A stretch of DNA of 64,000 nucleotides, taken from NCBI GenBank assembly GCA_022828595.1, contig JAKGHH010000008.1, forward strand, positions 23,924,378 to 23,988,377, written 5' to 3'. Below the pieces are notes generated by a model. The model was not told the origin of the DNA and made no database searches. It saw nothing but the letters and a program-made list of their open reading frames with translations. A program made the translations under genes and the position numbers. This DNA is from Nelumbo lutea (Eukaryota > Streptophyta > Magnoliopsida > Proteales > Nelumbonaceae). Position 1 is the stretch's first letter, and every line of letters starts with the position of its first letter. This document shows positions 33,891 to 44,390 of the stretch, piece after piece.

Positions 33891-35020
33891 TAGCAATTTC
33901 TCACCTAATCCTTTGAACCCACCCATTATATAACTCATCCAACCCACCCATTTATTTAGCGGGTTGGAAACGGGTTGAATTATTTATTAGGTCAATTTGA
34001 ATGGATTGGGTCAGGTTGGGTATTCATTGGGTTAACCATTAATGGTAAAGGGTAAATTCTTTAGCTTTTTTTTTATTTTCTTTATTTGAATAAAACAATT
34101 TATAATTAATACATTATTTTTCTAACTAATTATTGATTAAAATTAGTTTTAGTTGGAATCAACGCAAATTACTCAAATTGACATGCATCCAAATTCAGTC
34201 AAATGGTTCAATGGCTTAATCTAATCTAGTTCGGATAAGTTGGTTCACTCATACCTAGCTAGAATTAACCTAGATCCAACCAATTGTTCAATGGCCCAAT
34301 TTGGTCTAATTTGATTCTGGTACAAATGGCCCAATTGTGCCCAACCTAAATCAACCCAAATAACCCAACAATATAGACTAACCCGATTTAGGTCAACCAA
34401 ATCAAATTGTTAGGGCATCCCAACCCAACTGGGTTTGGACCGATCTGCACCAACTTAACCTGAGTCTAAATGGCATGGTTGGCCCATTTCAATCTAATTT
34501 GGGTTGGTCAGCTCGGTCTGAAATATGAACCCATGCCCAACCCAATTTGAACCAGTCCATCTCAAACCAACATAGTTCAGATCTGAATGAACACAGATGA
34601 CTCAGTTCAATTCAGTTAGGGTCTATCGATCTGCTCCGAATCCAAGCAGTTCGACCACTCTTGATGCAAATATATATATACGATGAAGTCGTAGAGCCAG
34701 TAACCTGTGACCCAGAGAAAAAAATGGTTTAGCCTTTGGGTTGATTTTAAAAGCATTGGTCTAAATGACAACCACTATTACTACAAAGCTATAACCAATT
34801 TATTTGTAAAAAGAGAATTGTTTTTCAGGTTTAAGTCCCATAAGCTAAATTGTTACAAATTAATGAATTGGGTGGATTGGATTGGGCTAAAGCAGATTTG
34901 GGTTGAATCCAACTCATTTAATTTTATTTAAATGAATTATTAATGGTTGGCAGGTCAAACAGGTTGGGTTGAAGTTCAACGCAAACCTAACCCACCGAAC
35001 CTACCCAATTTGCACCGCTA
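33891..35020. mobile_element. hAT-like element remnant inside LINE relic, copy A
   Basis: The right end AATTTGCACCGCTA answers the left end seen better in copy B (TAGGGGTGGCAATTT at 51268). In copy A the left end has lost a few bases (TAGCAATTT). The interior is full of CCAACCC and GGGTTGG words. It separates the zf-RVT and RNase H pieces of the LINE, so it inserted into the LINE before the segmental duplication. Confidence 0.65.
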
Positions 35021-35159
35021 AATTTTTAATGGAGCTCCCATCGATCCTCTTCGAGTTGCTTTCAGAAGATTGAAAATCAAAATGTATCATCCTTGAAGCT
35101 CTGACGAGAAGTCCTGACTTGCATAGTGTAGTCATGTAGTGAATCGAATTCCAACTAGA

Positions 35160-35260
35160 TGGTGCCTCCTCCTCATAACTACATAAAAATTAACGTCGAT
35201 GCAACTATTGGTCCTTCGTCTACTAGTTTCGGTTTGGTAATCAGCAATCACTTTGGGAGA
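35160..35260 (+). pseudogene. LINE RNase H fragment, copy A
   Basis: PPPHNYIKINVDATIGPSST followed by SFGLVISNHFG matches the RVT_3 RNase H start of plant LINEs (KiNvDGA...G.vird..G), although the usual Gly of DGA is Thr. It is only about 33 codons long and joins the shared flank sequence. Confidence 0.7.
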
Positions 35261-35399
35261 AAGAGAACAGATTCAAATCAATTAGGTCCAAACTGATGAT
35301 ATAGCTGACTAAAAAATAGAGCACACTAAAAAGAGAAAGGAGAAATGAGAAAAGAAAACAATTCTTGGGCTAACAAATTAAACTTTATGAAATTCGTTA

Positions 35400-35518
35400 G
35401 GCTCAGTTTGGAAGGAATATAAATGCAAATATATAGAGTGTAAAACCTTGTATTTTGTATTATTTTGTATGTATTTGCATTGTACATATTTATATTTGTG
35501 CTATTTCCAAACTGAACC
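35400..35518. mobile_element. Tourist-like MITE with TTA target duplication
   Basis: The inverted ends are GGCTCAGTTTGGAA / TTCCAAACTGAACC. The element is flanked by TTA at 35397-35399 and 35519-35521. Copy B of the duplication (near 53570) has a single TTA and no insert, a direct empty site. Length 119 bp. A TTA duplication and GG-starting ends are typical of PIF/Harbinger Tourist elements. Confidence 0.92.
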
Positions 35519-36723
35519 TTAAAAAACTTTCCCTTGACATTCTGTTTCTCTTACTTAAGAACTCACTTTCCTCGCACATTGCTCTAATATAGTAGAAGCA
35601 ATGCAAGAGGCAAAAACACCAAGGAATCCGGTCCCCAAATTAAATAGAATCAAGGAGAATTTTACATCCGTACATCTTGTTTTCATTAACTACAGGATTT
35701 GGGAGAAAAATACTATTTCAATAGCTAATTTTTATGTGTTTTCTAAAAAATCACATCATGAAAATCAAACAAAAAAAAAAAAAACAAAAATAATACAAGG
35801 AAACGACTGATAGCATACAACAAAATCAAAAGAATTAAAATACACTGCCTTGTGACTATTACCAGAACTTCTTTAATGCAGTACCTGCCATGAGTTCATA
35901 GAAAGAACTAGTAAGAAAGAGAATACTCTCTAATATATAAAACCTGCAATGCTTTGATAAGTAGAAATCTCACCTAACCAAAATTATCAAAACTATCATT
36001 ATACCGAATAGAAGCTTTCGTCATGTACTCAAACAGGAAGTATACCCTAGCCAATTGTATGGTATTCAACTTTACAAAAAATTCAAGTCTGGATGTGCAC
36101 CCCCAGAAACAGAATGTGTTATACATGCTTTGAACCTTGGTGCTTCTATTTATGTTGCCCTAGTGCCCTTGCTTGCATTTGGTTCTTTCTTGTACACCCT
36201 TTATCTTTCGTTCTAGAGGAGCTCTTCTCCATTCCAATTCATTTTCTGGTAGGAATCAAGAAATAAGTTTTGCTCTGCACCATAGATAGATTATTTAGAT
36301 ACATATTATCTTGGTGAGTCAACACTTTATGCTGCAAGCACATATATATCAATTTGAATGAACAATTAACCATTACGGATGATTTTACAGATAACAGTAT
36401 GAAAATTACACTCATTAAAGGTTTTGGTCTTACTGGCATAAAAATGTACTGACCAGAGGATGTTCTCTTTCCAATTTAGTGATACCATTATACTAATTAC
36501 ATAGCTATATGTGATAGCCAAAGGTTTAATTACTTTTAGAAACAGTATGAGAAAAATAGCTAGGATCACAATAGACTAGAAATGGATAATCGTTCTAACT
36601 TTCTCGAGGAATTCAGAGGATGTTGAAACAGTGTAAAACAAAAGAGAAACCACTCTGCTTCTTGAAACAGTGCAAAACAAGAAAAATAGTTGCATTATAG
36701 AATAAGAAGTATTATCAAGCCTC

Positions 36724-36935
36724 ATGTGAAAGGAGTCAGGATCTGCTGTGCCTGATGGCTGTGCTAAAGGCTGTTAAACCAAGAAAAATGCATGTTTCAT
36801 GTCAGACATCAAGTACATATGCCCCACATTGGGTATTATCAATCCCCATGCCAAAGGAGTCTAGATCTGCTAAAGGTTGTTAAACCAAGAAAAATGTCCC
36901 ATGTCAGCCGGCCATCACAATCACCCAATCTCTCA
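36724..36935. repeat. Tandem duplication, period about 121 bp (copy A)
   Basis: AAAGGAGTCAGGATCTGCTG...CTAAAGGCTGTTAAACCAAG and AAAAATGCATG is repeated from about 36845 in shorter form. Copy B has the same pair at about 54967 and 55090, so the tandem duplication predates the segmental duplication. Confidence 0.8.
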
Positions 36936-37290
36936 ACTAGCACGCATAGCTGCATGGGGTGTTATCATTGGTTAAACAACCTTTAATACAACCATCAGTT
37001 GCAGCTAATTCAGATTCATGTGCAAGAACTTACTTGAAACCCAATAGATTAGTCCAGAAAAATGAGTCTTATATCTCATTTTTAAGGCAATCTTGGAAAA
37101 TACAAAAGAAAAAACAGAAATTAAGAAAACTAATATTTTGATGCTGATCACTTATTATTTTAAGAACTAACCAATTCCCTTAATTGACAATTTATGGAAG
37201 ACTTCCCCCATGCCTGACCTGCAAATTTGATCACTTTCTTTAATTGTCGTATTCATCTTCTTCTTGCTTCAGATTAGAGCTCACCTTTAA

Positions 37291-37427
37291 GGCTTGTTTG
37301 GTTTGATAGAAAATAAGAGAGAAACTGAAAGTCAAGGGAAAGCTAATATGGAATTTTGTGAAGTTTCTTAGGAACTTTCAGATAACATTTTGGTTCTCCC
37401 TTTTTATCTATCAAACCAAACATAGCC
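37291..37427. mobile_element. Small MITE present in both duplication copies (A)
   Basis: The ends GGCTTGTTTGGTTTGATAGA and ATCTATCAAACCAAACATAGCC are inverted repeats. The counterpart at 55554-55690 is at the same place in copy B, so insertion came before the segmental duplication. Confidence 0.85.
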
Positions 37428-37975
37428 ATATTGCCACTTTTGTGACAATTTAAGGGCTTGCACATATTCAAGTTCATATATAAGAAAGAGAGATTGTTGT
37501 TAAAACACTAGTTAATACCAAGTTCCTAGTAACCAAAAATGAAATTCCAAGCTCTTGAGATTTGAACATGTGGATTGTGATTTATATCAGTTCACTTACA
37601 CTTATAACAACTGTAGGATGATCCTGTTAGTTCCCACTTGCTAAGAAAGCACACAACTAGTTACTTGCATTTATCTAGATTTCCATACATGGCAGATTTT
37701 GTTCTTCAAAAACTGGTGCTTGATCATTTAATAATGAAAAAAAATCTTGTTTATTTCTAGAAGTAGATCAAGGAAACAATTTAGAGAATAATACTACTTG
37801 CTTAAAAAGAATGGAAGTTCATTAAGAAAGAGGTAACTCTGTTTAAAATTAACTCTGTTTCTTCAGAATTCAGTTAGTAAAGCGATTACTCATACTAACT
37901 CTGCTCCACAGATATATTTTAATATTATAAACTTGTAGTGGATTTGAAGGTTGTTTGCCATAACAATAAGCTGGT

Positions 37976-38671
37976 ATAGTAATCAACTAAACTTCAGCAG
38001 TCAGCTTCTTTTGAGAAAGGTTAAGTTTTCATTCAAAAAGAGGAGGGGAATGCCATAAGAGGATGTACTAATCTGAGCCTTACCAAAAACTAAAAAGGCT
38101 CAAAAGATAGGTAAACTAATTGCATTATACAAAATGTTCCTCTCGGAACCTGATTTAGTTAACTGATCAGCCACATGATTAAAATCTCTTGGGATCCACC
38201 TGAAGCTACAGCTAAGAATCTCTTAAAGCTCGAAGATTTCAAGAAGGAAATGTGCTAGCCTCCAAGGACCTGGTCCTGTCTTGTTTACCCACCAATTGCA
38301 TTTTGGAATCACCTTCCAATGAAAAAAGGGCTGCTTGAATTTCATTAGTGCATTTGACGCCAGCAAGCAAAGCTTTGTCTTCAGCTTCAGAAGCATCCAT
38401 AGCAGTTATCAAACACCTAAGGAGCTTGAGCCATAAGCCATTCAGTTTAGTCATCTCAGCTCTTATCAAACACCTAAGTAAAAGCTTAATCAAGTTATAA
38501 CACTCAAAGTTTTTTTATATTTATGGTACAAAGCATCAGTTTAGCTCTTAAAAGTAATAAAATTAGCAACTCTTGAAAGTATAGTAATGCAAGATTCAGA
38601 AACACATCTTGCCTTTCTTTTACTGGAGAAAGAGAAATAAATAAAGTTGGAGGGCAAGATGAGGAACCTGT
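37976..38671. other. 3' flank of CNL2 after the duplicated block
   Basis: No gene supported. CACCTAAG...GAGCTTGA and AGCTCTTATCAAACACCTAAG words repeat locally near 38415-38475. The CNL2 transcript presumably ends here. Confidence 0.4.
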
Positions 38672-41600
38672 TCAATAAATGTTTATGTTGGAGATGTGGG
38701 CAATCTTGTGCCAATCCCTCCCTTGGTCCTTTCGGCATGATTCCTCTAGAAGGGGACAGTGATAAATTTCCAGCTTCTGAAGAGTGGGGGGAAGTCCCTC
38801 CTCTGGTAAAGATTTGAGCCTAGGAGCATCATTGATTTCCAATGATACAAGAGCATTGAGCTGCTGGAACCAACTGGGTGGTAGACACTCAAGCCTCTCG
38901 AAATTGTAGAGTCTCAGTCTTGTAAGAGAGGTGGGCAATAACCATTCATCTCGTGGAAAGGACATGAGTCCAGAACATTGCTTCATAGTCAACTCTTCAA
39001 GGGAAGTAAGTTTATGCAGCCCAATGCACTTTGGTAGGATTTCCTCATTCTTCTCACCACAACCACTAATCTTAAGTCTCCTAAGGTTGGTGGGAAGCCC
39101 ACCTTGGGGAAAGAACATTATGCAAGGACAACTTTGGATGCTTAACTTTTCAAGGCATGTGAGACTGTGCATCTGCTCCGGCAGGGACTCCATTTTCTCG
39201 CATCTTTTAATCTTAAACTTTTGTAGGTTGGTGGGTAACCCCATTTCCGGAAAAGATTCAAGCTTTGGAGCATCATCAATCTTCAAATATATAAGAAAAT
39301 TAAGGTTATGAAGCTGAGGCAAGATCTCAAGATTATGACACCCACAAATTTCCAAATGCCGCAGAGACTGAAGGTGTTGTGATCCCCCAACCTTGTTCCC
39401 AAGGGCTACCAGATTCACACTAGAACAAATCTTTAATTCTTCGAGTGTTGTTAGGGGTTTCAGGAATTCCTCCGGTATGCATATGAGTTTTGAATTAACA
39501 TGTATTCGAATCAAAGATGGAAGCATTGGGAGATCAGCCAATTCATTGCAATTTGTTATTTCTAAATATACCAAGGAAGGAAAGAGTGGAGGCAGTGACC
39601 TCAGCTTTGAACAAAACTGTATGCTAAGATCTCGTAAGAAAGGAAATTCTACCAGTGATGATGATGATGATAATGATTCTTTTCTTAAGTCACCATCACT
39701 CCAACCAGTGTAAGAGGGGATAATAGCTGTCAATACATCACAAAGATATATGTTTAACTTTTTTAGGGCCGGAAACCTATTGAAATGGAGTTCCTTGAGC
39801 TTGGGACAAATTTTGATTTCAAGCCTAGAGAGGCAGGGGAATAAGTCTTCACTTTTCTCTTGGTCTATATTTACTACTCCACAAGACCATTCTTCCCAGG
39901 CAGGCATGTCATTGAAAGTTAGTGTCTTCAATGAAGGAAATATAGTGGCATTTCTACCCCCATAAAATTCATACCCTATATGCTTTATGCTATCCATGTG
40001 CTCAATTTTAAGGTACTTCAACAAAGGCAGCTCTCCAAGAGGAGGAAGCGTCTGCATCCTGCTACAATTGGAAAATTCAACTTGTAATAGATTAGAGACC
40101 TGTGCCATCCAATTAGGGAATCTTAAACTGTGGTACCCTTGGATCCTAAGCCCTTTTAGGTTCATATAAGGTTGAAGGGACTCAATTATTTCTTCTATTG
40201 CAGCACTTTCTTTTCTTCCTGCACAATGCCATTCCAACAGTAAGTCGTGAATGTTTTTCTTGTCTTCTAAGTTGCCGTCCTTAGCATCTATTATATTGAC
40301 CATATTCTGTAAGCTTGAAATGTAAAGGTTTCCATCAAAGTAATTTAAATTCTTCAAATTTCCTGGACTAGACCCCCTGTTTCGCCACAAACCTTGCGCT
40401 TGAAGACTAATCTTCTTTCTAATTCCATGTCCAGTTTTTCCTTTATAGGTCATCCTGATAAGTCGAAGGCTGATTAGGTTGCTTAAATTTTTTGGTAGCT
40501 TATGAAGAACCACACCATCAAGTATCAATGCTTGTAAATGGTAGAGGGTACAAATTGATTTTGGTAGCCTTTCAATTCCTGTGTAGGAGAGGTCAAGGAA
40601 ACGTAGGAGTTTCAAGTTACCAATTGAATTTGGTAGCGCACAGATGGGGAAGCTATGCAAGCACAAAACACGTAAGCATCCTAGTGCAAGAAATAGATTA
40701 TGAAGTTGTTGCCAACGTTGAGTGGAGAGGCTCAACTGCTGAAAGGAGTGTCTATATGCATCTTTACTTGTATCTGGCAGTAGAAATGTGTGTAGACTCT
40801 TAGCACTATACAAGGCATCAAGTTTTACTGGTTCATAAGATACAGGAAGGAATGACAAATGACGGGCCTTATTAGGAACATTTTTTATTTCATCATCAAA
40901 TTCTGTTCTAAAACATATATCCTTTGAGATGGAATTGGCTAAATCATGAATGAGATCATGCATCACAAATGTTGATTTATCGTAGTTATCATATTGGAAA
41001 AATGACCTCAGAAACAGATCATCAAAATACTTGCCACCAATATCTTCCAGTTGTTTCCCTCTTGCAGGATGTATAAAGCCTTCTGCCATCCACAACCAGA
41101 CCAATCTCTCCTTCCTAAACCTATAGTCTTTAGGAAAGATGGAACAATAAGCAAAACACCGCTTAAGATGTGCTGGGAGATGTTGATAACTCAATCTTAA
41201 AGCTAGTAGAATACCATTTTCATTTCCCAATTCCAATATTTCACTTGTCAAGATATACCTCCACTCATCTTCATTAACTTTTGAGCGTAAATGGCCTCCA
41301 AGTGTCTTTGCTGCAAGAGGCACACCTTTACATTTCTTAACAATCTCCTTACCAATTGCTTCCAAATTTGGATGTGAATTCAAATCTGTATCATCAACAA
41401 ATGCACATTGCTTAAACAATGACCAACAATCTTCATTGGCCAAGGCATCGAGATGGTGAGCAGGCACGGTACCCATGATTGATGAAACTATCTCACTTCT
41501 TGTTGTCACTATAATCTTACTTCCTTGTTTCCCAACCGCGAAAGGAATCCGTAAGACATCCCAATCATTCTGATTTTCATTCCAAATGTCGTCTAAAACC

Positions 41601-42433
41601 AGTAAAAATCTCCTCCCTTTCAAAGTTCTCTTAAGTTTTACCTGGAGAGGATCTAGGTCCATAAGACTACAAACTTCCTCTGTGGCTGACTCAAGAATAG
41701 CTTTCGTTATCCTCCTATTGTCAACTTCTTCAGATACACAAACCCACGCAGTAAGATCAAAATGGTCATGTACCCTCTCATCATTGTAAACGAGCTGAGC
41801 CAGAGTAGTCTTACCCAGCCCAACCATGCCAACGATGGGAAGTACCCCAACCGCATTTCCTGTATGAGGTTCAGAATCATCAGAGAGAAGCAGTTCAATT
41901 ATCATTTTCTTATCACTTTCCCGTCCATAAACACAAGTTTCATCAACCAGAGAACTAGTTTGAGGTCTTTCTCTAATTTCAAAGCTCGAACTCCCTCCAA
42001 AGCCCTCCCTCAAACCCAGTTGATCCTTTCTTCTAGCAAGGTCTGCTAGCCTTTCATTGATTTCCCTTATCCCAAATGCTATTCTACGTTTCAGTGTAAT
42101 TGAATTGAAAAAAGAAGGGATGAAGCGGCGGCGCACCTGGTCTGATTTCAATTTCAATCGCTTAACATGGATTGCATACTCGTCCAATATGTCTTCGGCA
42201 TCATAAGCCAGATGGTTGAGTTCATCTAGCCAAATCTTCACAGCCTCCTCCTTCGTCTGTCTTTGGCCGGCATTGTTGAGCACGGCTTGAATCATTCGCA
42301 GTGTGGTTTGAAGCTTTGCTAGATCGTTCTCAATACCCCATAAAGATCCAAATTCTGTGATGATTGGGCTGGCCAACTTGTCGAACAACACCTTAAGAGA
42401 AGCAGATACTATTGCTTCTCCCACAATAGCCAT
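38672..42433 (-). CDS. CNL2: coiled-coil NB-LRR disease-resistance protein
   Basis: An intact single-exon frame of 1253 codons. The Rx-type coiled coil contains AYDAEDILDEY (76-86). NB-ARC motifs: P-loop GMVGLGKTT (202-210), kinase-2 LLVLDDIW (277-284), RNBS-B GSKIIVTTRS (304-313), GVPLA (370-374), RNBS-D CFAYCSIFP (426-434) and MHD in [11 protein letters not shown] (491-493). The P-loop has Val in place of the usual second Gly, but the Walker A residues GxxGxGKT are kept. Leucine-rich repeats run from about residue 570 to 1235, with a Ser-rich insertion near 915-922. The C-terminus CRKDQGRDWHKIAHI is the normal ending of this class. The protein should be a cytosolic immune sensor. It is closest in build to CNL1 and shares its 3' flank with CNL3. 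Confidence 0.94.
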   Translation of the reverse strand: MAIVGEAIVSASLKVLFDKLASPIITEFGSLWGIENDLAKLQTTLRMIQAVLNNAGQRQTKEEAVKIWLDELNHLAYDAEDILDEYAIHVKRLKLKSDQVRRRFIPSFFNSITLKRRIAFGIREINERLADLARRKDQLGLREGFGGSSSFEIRERPQTSSLVDETCVYGRESDKKMIIELLLSDDSEPHTGNAVGVLPIVGMVGLGKTTLAQLVYNDERVHDHFDLTAWVCVSEEVDNRRITKAILESATEEVCSLMDLDPLQVKLKRTLKGRRFLLVLDDIWNENQNDWDVLRIPFAVGKQGSKIIVTTRSEIVSSIMGTVPAHHLDALANEDCWSLFKQCAFVDDTDLNSHPNLEAIGKEIVKKCKGVPLAAKTLGGHLRSKVNEDEWRYILTSEILELGNENGILLALRLSYQHLPAHLKRCFAYCSIFPKDYRFRKERLVWLWMAEGFIHPARGKQLEDIGGKYFDDLFLRSFFQYDNYDKSTFVMHDLIHDLANSISKDICFRTEFDDEIKNVPNKARHLSFLPVSYEPVKLDALYSAKSLHTFLLPDTSKDAYRHSFQQLSLSTQRWQQLHNLFLALGCLRVLCLHSFPICALPNSIGNLKLLRFLDLSYTGIERLPKSICTLYHLQALILDGVVLHKLPKNLSNLISLRLIRMTYKGKTGHGIRKKISLQAQGLWRNRGSSPGNLKNLNYFDGNLYISSLQNMVNIIDAKDGNLEDKKNIHDLLLEWHCAGRKESAAIEEIIESLQPYMNLKGLRIQGYHSLRFPNWMAQVSNLLQVEFSNCSRMQTLPPLGELPLLKYLKIEHMDSIKHIGYEFYGGRNATIFPSLKTLTFNDMPAWEEWSCGVVNIDQEKSEDLFPCLSRLEIKICPKLKELHFNRFPALKKLNIYLCDVLTAIIPSYTGWSDGDLRKESLSSSSSLVEFPFLRDLSIQFCSKLRSLPPLFPSLVYLEITNCNELADLPMLPSLIRIHVNSKLICIPEEFLKPLTTLEELKICSSVNLVALGNKVGGSQHLQSLRHLEICGCHNLEILPQLHNLNFLIYLKIDDAPKLESFPEMGLPTNLQKFKIKRCEKMESLPEQMHSLTCLEKLSIQSCPCIMFFPQGGLPTNLRRLKISGCGEKNEEILPKCIGLHKLTSLEELTMKQCSGLMSFPRDEWLLPTSLTRLRLYNFERLECLPPSWFQQLNALVSLEINDAPRLKSLPEEGLPPTLQKLEIYHCPLLEESCRKDQGRDWHKIAHISNINIY

Positions 42434-43647
42434 GACCCTTTTTCTTCTTAGTGGGCAAGCGAGTCAACGGCTCAATGGTTATAATTTGGGACTACTAGAT
42501 CTCCAACTCCCACACCCACAACCATGAGCTTGTTTCTGATAGAAGGCCATAAAGGGTAGAGAGTTAACGGGAAGCAGGTCAACGGCTTAGTCCTTGGGTC
42601 ACTTTTTAGAGACTGTGTTGGATTGAATATAATATTCAGGATCTAAAATTTCTTGATTTGAGTATACTACCCTTAAGGTCCTAAAACAGATTATTTGATA
42701 ATTTTATGTTCGATTTATATTATTTTATATAAAATAATTTATTAAAATTAAAATAATATTTATTAAAATAATTAATAAAGGTTCAATTATGATATGGGAA
42801 AGATATGATATCTGAAAAACTTCTGACCAATCAACTAGAATCATAAATGTGGTAGCTAATTAAGTGTTATTTATCAAAATTCATGGGTGATTTTTTATTG
42901 ATCAAAACTCTTCTCATACCATATCCTTTTCGCATCATTGATTTTCCTAATTAATAATTAACACTAATTAAATAAAATAATTAACAATTAATAAAAATAT
43001 TAAAATAAATAACACTTATTAATATTTTTCCAACTTCAAACATTAGACTATGAACTGCAGTGCTTATTGGAAGCTTCAATGGAGAACCTCGTGATCTCTA
43101 TCCACAACCTCATATTTTTTATCCACACCCAAGTCCTTTTTGTTATATTCAAATGGACTTTTCACTAGTAAGTCGAGCCAAATCAATTTGCCTTTTCGCT
43201 AGTAACGACCTAAAAAAAATACTATGTCAGGCATATGTGAAATGGCCTTTCAAACAGGGACTCCTTTGTGTTTGTCTACCTTAAACTTGGCAAACAACTG
43301 AGAGTTGGTGCGTTTGGAGATGTTAGCAGCTGGTTTATGTTCTGTTTTGTCTGAAATGAGTAGGTGCTTAGAGGAAGGGGCCAAGGAATTTATGGCGAAG
43401 TCAATACGTCTAAGTGGTGGGTGCAAAGTGCAATTGCTGAGTTGTCCAAGAGGTCATTGTTGGGATCTTCAAAAATGCACTCAGCAAGAGATTTGCTAGA
43501 TTCTGTAATTTCAAAGAGAAATCTTAAACAAAAAGATTTTTGTTATTTTTATATTTATTTAATGGTCTTTTTTTATATATTTGTTTAATGATGGGAGTAG
43601 TTGGAACACCATTTGGTAGCAAGAAAATGTTGTATTTGTATTGATGG
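42434..43647. promoter_or_regulatory. 5' flank of CNL2 and intergenic sequence
   Basis: The first several hundred bases should hold the CNL2 promoter, but I see no core element whose distance to the start can be defended. 42650-43040 is AT-rich. The short open frames at 43060-43588 show no recognisable family. Confidence 0.4.
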
Positions 43648-44160
43648 TGATGCAGCGTGGAAGCAATAAACCGGGCTGGCTATGCAAGTACCGGGTGAAC
43701 CAAGTTTCTAGCGAAACAAGAAAGAGAGAAAATCTCTAGAGGAGAGAGAAAATGTGGCGAGAATTGAATAGAAAATCTGAAGTGTGTATTAACTGAAAAC
43801 AATAGCAATATTTATAATACATCTGTAAATTATAGAATAACTAGGAAAGAACAACTAAGATAGATATCAAAACATCTAATCTGGATAGGATCGAATTCTT
43901 CTTGATCTTGGTCTTGATAGGATCGAACACTTTGGCTTGATATTCACCGTCTAATCTTCTTGGATGAATCTTGGAAGCCTTGGATTATCTTGATCTCTGG
44001 AATTCTTGATTATCCTGAATTCTTGAATTCTTGATGGATCTTGGACTTCTTGAATTATCTCTTTCTTGGATTATCCTTTCTTGGATTATCCTTGGAATTA
44101 TCCTTATCCTAGGAGCTGCCACCCCCAAGGTGATGTGGGCCTTGGGATGGGCCTCCATCA
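43648..44160 (-). repeat. 3' LTR of the helicase-carrying gypsy element
   Basis: A 513-bp LTR, plus-strand sense TGATGCAGCGTGG...GGCCTCCATCA, highly similar to 47463-47959. It differs by substitutions and a few short indels (for example a duplicated TTGGATTATCC near 44065-44090). It is preceded on its inner side by a polypurine tract. Confidence 0.93.
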
Positions 44161-44390
44161 TTCTCCCCCACTTGGAAAGAACTCGACCCCGAATCGTGAC
44201 TAGGATATGCAAGTGTCATCTCTGGCAGGTAGCGATGGATGTCAGCACCATTAAAGGTCTTAGAGATACCCATATGATCTGGTAGGTCCACGACATAGGC
44301 ATTGTCGTTGATTTTCTTCATGATCTTGTATGGATCGTACTTTCGAGGCTGCAACTTGTTGTATTTTCCTATGGGGATCCGTTCCTTCCT
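44109..44390 (-). pseudogene. Integrase C-terminal end fused to the helicase segment
   Basis: [17 protein letters not shown] followed by [20 protein letters not shown] and [17 protein letters not shown] matches the C-terminal domain of plant Ty3/gypsy integrases ([34 protein letters not shown]...SxTFNVaDi). It follows helicase residues LRPLMLR without a break in frame. The frame runs through the polypurine tract and ends 51 bases inside the LTR. Confidence 0.85.
44161..44175 (-). other. Polypurine tract of the helicase-carrying element
   Basis: CCAAGTGGGGGAGAA on the minus strand lies directly before the LTR start TGATGGAGG. Confidence 0.8.

Larger units (their letters stand above)
33753..37975. 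repeat. Segmental duplication copy A, 3' flank of CNL2
   Basis: Collinear with 51114-56235 over most of its length, beginning at ATGCAGAGGAAGAATCTC and ending near GGTTGTTTGCCATAA. The blocks are LINE fragment, TAGGGGTG-type element, RNase H fragment and a 2.7 kb unique-looking block (35280-37975 against 53460-56235). Copy-specific insertions include the Tourist-like MITE at 35400-35518. Confidence 0.9.

Noticed and set aside
43648..44165. Repeated LTR ends considered as a recent local tandem duplication
   Set aside because: The matching tRNA primer site, polypurine tract and 5-bp GATGG duplication show they are the two LTRs of one inserted element.
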